From the NCBI GenBank assembly GCA_029204045.2, contig CM055063.1, positions 37,295,562 through 37,359,561 on the forward strand: DNA of 64,000 bases. The letters run 5' to 3'. Every line of letters begins with the position of its first letter. The stretch's first letter is position 1. The notes below the pieces were generated by a model. The model saw only the letters and a list, made by a program, of their open reading frames with translations, did not search any database and was not told the DNA's origin. The stretch comes from Tillandsia leiboldiana. Taxonomy: Eukaryota; Streptophyta; Magnoliopsida; Poales; Bromeliaceae. The position numbers were made by a program, and so were the translations under genes. This document shows positions 48,660-57,351 of this stretch, piece by piece.

Positions 48660-49250
48660 AGGTAAAAAAAAAAAAACAAAAAAAAAAATTAAATAAAGCC
48701 GGTTCGGGTTTTTTTCGGACGCCCTAACTTTAGGCTCATTCCAAAACCGGTTCGGATAATTTCTTCGGACATTCGGACTTAGGTTCAAAAAAAAAGGGAA
48801 AAATTAAATAAAGCCGGTTCGGGTTTTCTTCGGACGCCCTAACTTTAGGCTCATTCTAAAACCGGTTCGGATGATTTATTCGGACATCCGGACTTAGGTT
48901 CAAAAAAAAAAAAAAAATTACAATAAAGCCGGTTCGGGTTTTCTTCGGACGCCCTAACTTTAGGCTCATTCCAAAACCGGTTCGGATGATTTCTTCGGAC
49001 ATCCGGACTTAGGTTCAAAAAAAAGAAAGAAAAATTATAATAAAGCCGGTTCGGGTTTTCTTCGGACGCCCTAACTTTAGGCTCATTCCAAAACCGGTTC
49101 GGATGATTTCTTCGGACATCCGGACTTAGGTTCAAAAAAAAAAGGAAAAATTAAATAAAGCCGGTTCGGGTTTTATTCGGATGCCCTAACTTTAGGGTCA
49201 TTCTAAAACCGGTTCGGATGATTTCTTCGGACATTCGGACTTAGGTTCAA
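48660..49250. repeat. ~118-bp tandem units (3' LTR of E)
   Basis: Five units of the same kind as 32754-33526, without the TA microsatellite. Confidence 0.92.
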
Positions 49251-49799
49251 AAAAAAAAAAAAAAAAAAAAAAGGATTTCTTCGGATCCCAAATCAAATTA
49301 TAAGATAAAAGGGATTGCTTTGGATCCCAAATTATTTTTTTTTTTTTAAAAAAGGATTTCTTCGGATCCCAAATAAAAATAAAATAGCAGGGATTCAAAT
49401 TATTTTTAAAAAAGGATTTCTTCGGATCCCAAATCAAAATAAAATAACGGGAATTTCTTCGGACCCCAAATTATTTCTTCGGACCCCAAATAAAAATAAA
49501 ATAGCGGGGATTCAAATTATTTTAAAAAAAGGGGATTTCGTTGGACCAGAATCAAAAACAAAATAACATTTCTTCGGACCCCAAGATAAAATAAGGGATT
49601 TTCTTCTGACCCTAAATCAAATAAAAATAAAAGGGGATATCGAAATAAATGGAAATTTCTTTGAATCCAGACAAAATTCAAATAAGCCCTAATCAACTTG
49701 GAGCCTAAGTCCGATTCAAAAAGTACTAATAAATGAATTCAATCATTTATTAAATAAGGCTCACCCCATATGCATGCATCAAATTTATCCATATGAAAA

Positions 49800-50840
49800 T
49801 AAGGCCCAATCCATATATGGGTCCCAAATCCAGTCGACATACGGATCCCAAATCCAATCCACATATGACATAGGCCCAGTCCACATACGGGTCCCAAATT
49901 CAGTCCACATACGGGTCCCAAATCCAGTCCATATACTAACCCAAGCCCAATCCACATACGGGACCCAAATCCAGTCCACATACGGATCCCAAATCCAGTC
50001 CATATATAACATAGGCCCAGTCCACATACGGGTCCCAAATCCAGTCCACATACGGGTCCCAAATCCAATCCACATATGACATAGGCCCAGTCCACATACG
50101 GAACCCAAATCCAGTCCACATACGGATCTCAAATCCAATCCATATATAACATAGGCCCAGTCCATATACTAACCCAAATTCAGTCCACATACGGATCCCA
50201 AATCCAATCCACATATGACATAGGCCCAGTCCACATACGGATCCCAAATCCAGTCCACATACGGGTCCCAAATCCAATCCATATACTAACCCAAATCCAG
50301 TCCACATACGGGTCCCAAATCCAGTCCACATACGGATCCCAAATCCAATCCACATATGGCATAGGCCCAGTCCACATACGGGTCCCAAATCCAATCCATA
50401 TATAACATAGGCCCAGTCCATATACTAACCCAAATCCAATCCACATACGGATCCCAAATCCAATCCACATATGACATAGGCCCAGTCCATATACGGATCC
50501 CAAATCCAATCCACATATGACATAGGCCCAGTCCACATACGGATCCCAAATCCAGTCCACATACGGGTCCCAAATCCAGTCAACATACGGATCCCAAATC
50601 CAATCCACATATGACATAGGCCCAGTCCACATACGGGTCCCAAATTCAGTCCACATGCGGGTCCCAAATCCAATATATATATAACATAGGCCCAGTCCAC
50701 ATACGGGTCCCAAATCCAGTCCACATACGGGTCCCAAATCCAATCCACATATGACATAGGCCCAGTCCACATACGGGACCCAAATCCAGTCCACATACGG
50801 ATCCCAAATCCAATCCATATATAACATGGGCCCAGTCCAT
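49800..50840. repeat. 24-bp tandem array, long form (3' LTR of E)
   Basis: Same unit as 34066-34530 but more than twice as long, with repeated higher-order blocks ending in CATATGACATAGGCC or TATATAACATAGGCC. Long minus frames (50180-50968 and others) read through it in all phases. Confidence 0.93.
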
Positions 50841-51021
50841 ATACTAACCCGAATCCAGTCCACTTGCAAATAAAATCCAAAACCTATTCGATCCACAAAC
50901 AAAACTGATAACCCATTCCAACCCGCAAATAAAATCCAAAACACATTCGATCTACAAATAAAACCCAAAACTCAATCCAATCCATAAATAAAGCCCAAGA
51001 CCTATTCAATCCCATCGCCTT

Positions 51022-51604
51022 AACACATATAACTAAGGCAAAACTACATCCAAACCGACTAGATTCTAAATCATATACTTAGAATTTAGTCAAATCCAAT
51101 TCGATCGAGCTCTAACACATATACTTAGAGTTCATCCAAACCAACCCAACTAACCCTAATACACATACTTAGGGTGTAGTTAACCTTTTGCTCTAGCACA
51201 CATATTTACAGTGAAAGATCAATTAAATTTGATGAATCCTAATACATACACTTAGGGCTTAGTCAAATTCTCACTCTAGCACATATAACTAGAGTGAAAA
51301 ACATATCAAACTTGGCCAATCCTAATACATATAGGACTTAGCCGTCTCCTACTTTCGAGTAGCATCAAATCCGACCCACCTCAATACATATCCTTGGGGT
51401 TTGGTCATACCTTCAGTTTGGAACATACACCAAATGTAAAATTAAATATAATTGGACTCTAATACATATACTTAGAGCCAATTGAACTCAATCAAACTCT
51501 AACACATATAATTAGAGTTTAATATCGACTAGTCCTCAACACATATAATCGGGATCAAGTCAATTTCAAACCTAGCTAAATCCTAACACATATACTTAGG
51601 ATTT
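51022..51604. repeat. Hairpin array with common loop (3' LTR of E)
   Basis: Counterpart of the array at 34698-35017 and 38311-38420, uninterrupted here. The last hairpin, 51578-51604, has a perfect 9-bp stem AAATCCTAA/TTAGGATTT round CACATATAC. The 5' LTR copy of this one is partly decayed. Confidence 0.85.
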
Positions 51605-51850
51605 GGCCAATCATTAGGATACGATTTATTCTATCCTTCTTATAAAGGTCTCTTAATCGAAGGTGCCCCAATCACACGGGGGTAATTAACAATAGATGCT
51701 TGCGTCTATTGGAAGTCATGGATCCGCAATACCTGATACATATACACCCATCCACATATAAATATTCATCTGAATCGTGAATACCATCCCACGGGAATCC
51801 CGAAAAAAAAAGAGGAACCGCGCGAGATGAGTCATTCATGATCGCAGATA

Positions 51851-52101
51851 GCTGGACGAACGACGGTGGGAGAGGTAGAGGAACACCCTAGTAGTTTTCT
51901 TGTTGATGGCCGATGTTCTGTCCCATCGGCCCCGTTTTCGTCTGGTACGGAAACTTTTGCGGTTGTACTGCCCCCAACGGCTGTGTCGTTGTGGGGAGCG
52001 CAATCTGCTGTGCCGTCATTGTTGTCGGCGCGGTCAGAATCGTTTTTGTCAGCACTAGCGGTAGCAGAGCTGGTGGAGATCCTGGTAGACCTCCGTGGCA
52101 T
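51851..52101 (-). pseudogene. Element F gag N-terminus, cut by E
   Basis: The minus frame starts MPRRSTRISTSSATASADK and is Ser/Thr/Asp/Asn-rich up to the E junction at 51850. A start 209 bases after the PBS fits a gag leader. No family domain is visible in this short piece; assignment rests on position and on the gag C-terminus at 30994-30164 resuming across E. A competing open frame (52232-51888) overlaps it and looks like a shadow. Confidence 0.55.
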
Positions 52102-52309
52102 AGTTCTCTTCGGGCTAAAAAGTGCCCGAGTCGAGAAATACTATCATTTGAAGCCGTGATGTCGGCCGTCGTGTCCAAGGCTTGGGCACTCCTTTCGAGA
52201 GACAGTTGTGTTCTCTCGAGAGATCTTATCATTCAGGCCCAAATAGTTGCGACAAGGTCGGCTCCGGTAGTGTCGACCTCTCGCAGGAAAAGGTAAGAGT
52301 TACTTGAGT

Positions 52310-52327
52310 GTCCCACTGGGCATGCCA
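52310..52327 (-). other. Primer-binding site of F
   Basis: The minus strand reads TGGCATGCCCAGTGGGAC, differing at two of 18 bases from the PBS of E. It lies seven bases after the LTR end. Confidence 0.8.
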
Positions 52328-52334
52328 AGGAGGT

Positions 52335-53348
52335 TGTTGGGGCTAAAAATGTCGGTCGCCGATCAGCTACGTGGTTAGGTTGACCCTTTGGATGTGATGC
52401 GCCGCGCGTCAATGGATCAAGCGATCGGGCCGAGGAGGGATCCACTCGACCGGGTTCTTCTCACTTAAACTCTCGCGATCATCCAGCTTAAATTAGCCGA
52501 ATTGGAATATGGCGATAGAAAGAGGCTGAGTCCGGCCTAGAGTAGCTGAACCAGAAAGTAGAGACAATGATTTGACACGGTTAAGGAGCCGATTAGAAAT
52601 TTGTATTGATTGAAGTTGGGGTTACAAGAGTAATAGGTAGCCAATTAACAGTAAGCCTACTCCCAGGAAATGCGATAAATGCATATATGAAATATATGAA
52701 AAAGCAGGGAGTTGGTCCTAGCTTACGAGACTGCAGAACCCCATTTTTTTCGTTGGTTCGCTTATTTATACATTTACGAACATATGTGTATAACCGCGCG
52801 ATTTTAGAAATCGGCGTGATCTAAGGGGAATTATCATAAATTCCTCAACTACTTCCTTTTAAGTCGATTTTCCTTAGAAGGATAGTAGCCGTTTTTCCAT
52901 CCATATTCATCCCCCAATCGTCGCGCCGAAGCGTGATTCTCGGCGCTTTCCAATGCTGGGCGTCGCTTGCCGTTCTGGAAGCTGTTACGAGATTCACGCA
53001 CAAATCTCGCATTCCTTCCTTTTAAAGTCTTTCCATTTTCGGCTCGAGCAGTCGAGGGTTGACACTGACTTCGCTTATCCCGTCGCTCGATTGAAGCGAT
53101 TTGTTATTTGTATTTGGCCGAGGTCGGCCTTGGATGAGGCGGTAATCTTCTTGTTTTCAGCCGCTTCTCCTGTCGGCTGATGCCACTGGCCAAATGGCAT
53201 GCGTCGCGTGCTGCACTCTTACGCGACTGAGATCGGTTTTAATCGAGAGACGAGTCCCTCTTTGTTGACTTATTTCTCTGTCGGCTGATGCCTTCAATCG
53301 ATGGTGAACGCCACGTGTCACCCTTTTGGGTGGCGAAAATTTTAGTTT

Positions 53349-53353
<5 letters not shown>
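52335..53353 (-). mobile_element. 5' LTR of element F (1.0 kb)
   Basis: On the minus strand it starts TGTTGAAACTAAAATTTTCG at 53353 and ends GCCCCAACA at 52335, with inverted termini TGTTG/CAACA. The PBS follows at the expected distance. A CACGTG lies near 53314. The next bases outward are AATAT, the expected TSD; the other copy is outside the window. Short frames show no known domain. Confidence 0.78.
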
Positions 53354-53380
<27 letters not shown>

Positions 53381-54061
53381 GAAAAATGCTACTTGTACAT
53401 TCAAAAAGAATGTATATCTTACACTCCATTTATTTTAGGATGAAATAAATTTTATTAGTTATATTGACGTGACCAGTAAAAAATTTTAGGATGGGTGAAG
53501 TGTAGATAATGTTTGGATAGTATTACTATACATATAGATAAGTATAAAATAGATAATTATTAGTTATTTTAACTATGCAAAATTAAATATTACTAAAAAG
53601 AATTCTTTAAATGGAGAGAAGAGAAAAGACAGAAAACGAAGAGAGGGATGGGCCCTTAAACACTTTCTGTTTTTTAATTGAGAATGAGAAGGGACCAAAA
53701 AAAAAAAAAATCTGATTGAACAATAAAACTAAGATTGAAAGCTAAATTTAAATAGGATAAAAGGTTATGAACTGACTGCAACAAGTTGGAAGTTTGGAAA
53801 CTCAATTGAAACTCGGATTACATGTTGTAGGCCCGTTGCAATAATTAGATAGTTGGGAACCCAATTGAAAAATGAGTTAATGTCAGGGCCTCCCGTGTAA
53901 TTTTCCCAATTTGCAACCCTGGTTTCCATTTTCCGGTTTCCTTTCTGTTTCTAAGGAACTTTCGGGAAGGCAGTGTTAGAATTTTAGGGGTTCGCAAATT
54001 AGCTTTATAAGTCGATTCCGCTCTGCACCGAAGACTCCGCGGAGACTTCTCGGATCCGACC
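53354..54061. other. AT-rich flank with a TA repeat and a possible promoter
   Basis: The segment opens with a TA repeat (53355-53380), then AT-rich sequence without coding potential. From about 53920 it becomes less AT-rich, with CT-rich words, a TTTATAAG word near 54005 and a CTCTGCACC segment, which looks like a promoter and 5' leader ahead of the ATG at 54062. No family was recognised. Confidence 0.4.
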
Positions 54062-54080
54062 ATGGCGTACGTCGAAAATG
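54062..54080 (+). CDS. Possible first coding exon of an unidentified gene
   Basis: ATGGCGTACGTCGAAAATG is followed by GTATAAGT, a good plant 5' splice site, and then a T-rich intron-like stretch. The ATG context is ACCATGGCG, the strong plant form. The encoded start is MAYVEN plus one base. No second exon could be found to the right, where transposon relics begin by about 55200. It may be a gene remnant, a gene whose intron is filled with transposons and continues beyond the window, or chance. Confidence 0.25.
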
Positions 54081-55199
54081 GTATAAGTTCTTCTAATGTA
54101 TTTTCTTTTTGATCTGCTGTTCCCAATCGGAAGTAAATCATCGTTAATTGGCGTCAGTTTTTGATCATCTTCTTATCTCAATTTTTGATTCTAAATGAAT
54201 TATTCCTCTCTTTCTGAAAGCTTTGCTGATTCTTTCTTGTTGATTGGTTTGATCGTTAGAATTTTGTATGGAAGTATCGTTTCTTTAAGGAAAATGAGAA
54301 ATTAAAGTTTGCTCGTTAGTTGTCAGGAATATTGAATCGGTTCCAGTTAATTGGACGCAGAGATGTTGATATTTCGTAATCTGATTTTTCTGCATAAAAT
54401 TCTACAATTTTCTTTTGCATACATCTCAGCGGTTCCTGTCCTGATCTATGAATTTCATCCGTTTTGCCTTGCGAAATGCTTAGTTTGAGGCATACAATCC
54501 TATTCGTTGGTTTAATTGTCAGTTAGTAATATATTGAGGAGTATATGTTGTTTTCTTAACCTATGCTTATTTGGTTGACCCACTTAATTAAACTAGGATT
54601 ATAAGGATTATTTCTACCCTTGTTGGAATTTAGCTGCTTATATAAATATATCGCTTATTCCGTTGATTTGTGTGGAAGATTAGAGAGTACATTGTGTGTT
54701 TTTTGGGATTAGGTGGAGAGGACAGAATTCAAGTAGAGATAGGGATTTGTTAGATATCCCAAGTTCTTGTACTGCAATTTTTCCAAACCCTGTTCTAATA
54801 TGGGCGACCAATTAAGTTAAGCTAAGATTATTTGTAGTCTTAATAATAGGTTTTTGTTAAACCAGAATTTTTCTTAGTTCTAAACCAAAAGTATCCTTAT
54901 TGGAATTTAACCACCTACACAAGTATACATGATATTTAATGGATTTGCGTGGCAGAGGTGAGAGAGCGTTGGATATATTTTGGAAGCTAGGGTTTTGTGA
55001 GAGAAACAATTTTTCTGCCCCACCTTCGGCGATAATAAAAGCTTCATCTCATCTTTGTCTGTGGACGTTTTGCTTGCTTGTTTTATTTTTCTTCTCTTTC
55101 ACGAATCTCTTTGGTTTTATTTTTACTCAAAGAAATATGGTTTTTAGTCTTTTGTTGCAATAAATTGCTATTAGAGCTGAGCTATTTGTTTGGGTGTTC
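54081..55199. other. AT-rich segment, intron-like or old LTR relic
   Basis: No coding signal. Two loosely similar stretches (about 54570-54770 and 54830-55000) share TTAATTAA, TTGGAATTTA and a TGGAGAGG or GTGAGAGAG word, and could be remnants of a copia LTR and leader. TTGCTATTAGAGCT near 55166-55180 resembles a decayed tRNA-iMet PBS just upstream of the gag relic. Confidence 0.35.
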
Positions 55200-55331
55200 A
55201 TGATGTCGATGAAGTTTGAGATTGGGAAGTTTGATTGTGCTAGCGATTTCACTTTGTGGCAAGTTAAGATGTATGCCTTTCTTGATGGAACAAGGGTTGG
55301 AAAAGGCATTGTTGGGGAAGAAAAAGATTAG
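55200..55331 (+). pseudogene. Copia-type gag N-terminal relic
   Basis: Forty-three codons begin MMSMKFEIGKFDCASDFTLW and continue QVKMYAFLDG before a stop at 55329-55331. This is the KFEIxKFDGxNDFSLWKxKM opening of many plant Ty1/copia gag proteins (UBN2-type domain). The stop lies where the TIR element 55335-55788 begins. The following 55794-56131 has frames rich in charged residues but no clear gag motif. Confidence 0.65.
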
Positions 55332-55334
55332 CAC

Positions 55335-55788
55335 TAGAGATGTCAATGGATGCAGATACCCGAGATTTTACTCGAATGCGGACCTGATTGGGTAGGTTTA
55401 ACCGATGCTAAATAGGTATGGTTTATGTTACGGGAATAAAAAATAAAGAAAACTCGATGGATGCATGTTCGGGTATGGTTTTTATCTATTCCTGACTTGA
55501 GCCCTCACCAAACCCGAACCGATTTTATATTATATATTATATCAAAATTTAAATTTGTACTTTGATAATTTAGATTTGAGTATGATATGCTTTAAAATTT
55601 GGTAAAGAGAAATTATTGCGCTCGAATTTGGTTTTTCGGGTTTCAGTTTTTTTTGTCGGTTTCAGTTTTGGTTATGGATTTTCAAAGCCTGACGGGTTTG
55701 GGATCGGGTTTCGGTTTTGGTAGTCGGGTTCGGGTTCGGGTTCGGCTTTTTGAAAACCCACCTGGAATCTGCCCTGTTGACATACCTA
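55335..55788. mobile_element. Small non-autonomous TIR element (454 bp)
   Basis: The ends are TAGAGATGTCAATGG and, inverted, TAGGTATGTCAACAG (11 of 15 matching). AGCAC is duplicated immediately outside at 55330-55334 and 55789-55793. The interior has runs of GGGTTC/CGGGTT near 55690-55745 and matching CCCGAACC words near 55514. No transposase is present. The superfamily is uncertain from a 5-bp duplication and imperfect TIRs. Confidence 0.6.
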
Positions 55789-55793
55789 AGCAC

Positions 55794-56131
55794 TATAGAC
55801 AATCCCACGAATATGTTTTCTAATCCTTTTCTAGTGACCAAATTCAAGTATTCCATGGACTTGGTTTGTATAGCAGCCCTTGAGAAAGCCCTTCATGGTT
55901 ATGGTGTACAAGATGGAGAATTTAAGCCATGGTATGAGAAGAGAATGGTAGGGTGGATGATAATTATAGGAAGGATATTTAAGGAGAGGTCAGGTGTTGG
56001 GCATGATGGAATATTCCACAAGAGGATAGTTGTTGACCTTGAAATTATCGATGAAGTTTGGTATAGCAGTTGTTAATCTTGAAATTATTGACAAAGTTTG
56101 GTATATCTCTGATTTCTTACATACTCCATAC
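55794..56131. other. Relic sequence between two DNA elements
   Basis: Holds an internal ~45-bp duplication (GACCTTGAAATTATCGATGAA near 56036 and AATCTTGAAATTATTGACAAA near 56077, each followed by GTTTGGTATA). It may continue the copia relic to the left, but no motif proves this. Confidence 0.4.
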
Positions 56132-56317
56132 CAAGGTTTAAAGTGCCGCCCGTGCCGCGGCGGCACGGGCGGCACGTACCGTGCCCCTCAAATGGGGGCA
56201 CGGTACAGGGGGGGTATCGCACCTCCCCCGTCTCGAGCGATACCCTTGGGTATCGCTTGAGACATGGCGATACCCATGGGGTATCGCCGTGCCGTGCCGA
56301 GCGGCACGGCCTTTTTT

Positions 56318-56358
<41 letters not shown>

Positions 56359-57351
56359 CACATGCGTAGAGTATTTTATTTTTATTATTTTTTTAAAAAA
56401 TCACATATTGTACGGTACATATTTTTTGTTTTTTTTGTTTTAATCTTTAAGAGATTTAGGTTATTTTGTTCACTAACTAATTTAGGTTGTTAGTAAATGT
56501 GAGTATCTTTAAGAGATTTAGATTATTATTATTTACTAACTAATATAAAAAGTAAAGAGATAAGATAAAATGAGAATGTGGTTATAAATCAGATTTTTAA
56601 AAGATTTAAGTTGTTATTATTTACTAACTAATAGCAATCTAAATCTTTTAAAGATTTAGGTTTTATGATTAAAAATATTTTTTTATCTCTTTTCCTTCTT
56701 ATATTAGTTAATAAATAATAACAATCTAAATATTTTAAAAATCTAATCGGTACCCACATTCTCATTTTATCTTATCTTTCTACAATAACAATCTAAATCT
56801 CTTAAAAATCTGACTCGTACCCACATTCCTATTTTATTTACGTATCTCTCTGTAATTTTGTTTGAAATTAATTTAATTATGAAAATTATAGTTAAAGGCG
56901 GTCCACCGTCTTTAGAAGGCGGTGAGCCTTCTGTATGTGGCGCTGATATGGCAAGCTGATATGGCAAAAATAGAGTTAGTTTTACAAATAAAATTTTGAT
57001 AAATTATTTCGCAAATTATAAAATTTTAGAAGGTTATTTTGAAAAAAAACTCCATTGTACTTTATATATATATAAAAATATCAATATATCAATATGTTAA
57101 TTGGTGAGTATAGTAAGCTATATATAGCCAATATTCATAATTTTTTGACTAAACATTTCAAAACAATATTATAAGAGCTTATTGGGAACAAAAAAAAAAA
57201 AAAAAAAAAAAAGTGCCAGAGCGTGCCACTGGGAGGTCATGCGTATCCATCGGCACGCAACCGTGCCACGTGTCGGCACACAAGCGTGCCGGTACCGTAC
57301 CGTGCCAAGCGGCGAGCGGCACGCCCCCGTGCCACGGCACTTCGAACCTTG
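56132..57351. mobile_element. hAT-like non-autonomous DNA transposon (1.2 kb)
   Basis: The ends are CAAGGTTTAAAGTGCC and, inverted, CAAGGTTCGAAGTGCC (14 of 16). An 8-bp duplication CTCCATAC (56124-56131) and CTCCACAC (57352-57359) flanks it; an 8-bp TSD is typical of hAT. The left end is followed by five hairpins (56143-56310) and a long poly-T run. The right end has a poly-A run (57189-57211) and GGCACG-rich inverted words. The middle is AT-rich with no transposase. Confidence 0.75.
56143..56310. repeat. Five consecutive hairpins at the hAT-like element's left end
   Basis: 56143-56175 has a perfect 15-bp stem with loop CGG. 56176-56206 has a 12-bp stem (GTACCGTGCCCC). 56230-56263 has a stem of about 15 bp (GCGATACCC core). 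56266-56288 has a 10-bp stem (GGCGATACCC). 56291-56310 has an 8-bp stem (GCCGTGCC). Confidence 0.9.

Larger units (their letters stand above)
47075..51850 (+). mobile_element. 3' LTR of element E (4.8 kb)
   Basis: It starts TGTTGGCGTAAAA at 47075 and ends CGCAGATA at 51850, where the partner has CGCAGACA. GCTGG follows, matching GCTAG before the 5' LTR at four of five bases. It is about 460 bp longer than the G-free 5' LTR. The difference fits one fewer 118-bp unit and a 24-bp array extended by roughly 0.6 kb. It keeps the TATA box (48353-48361), the hairpin array (about 51022-51604) and the empty site of solo LTR G. Confidence 0.94.
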
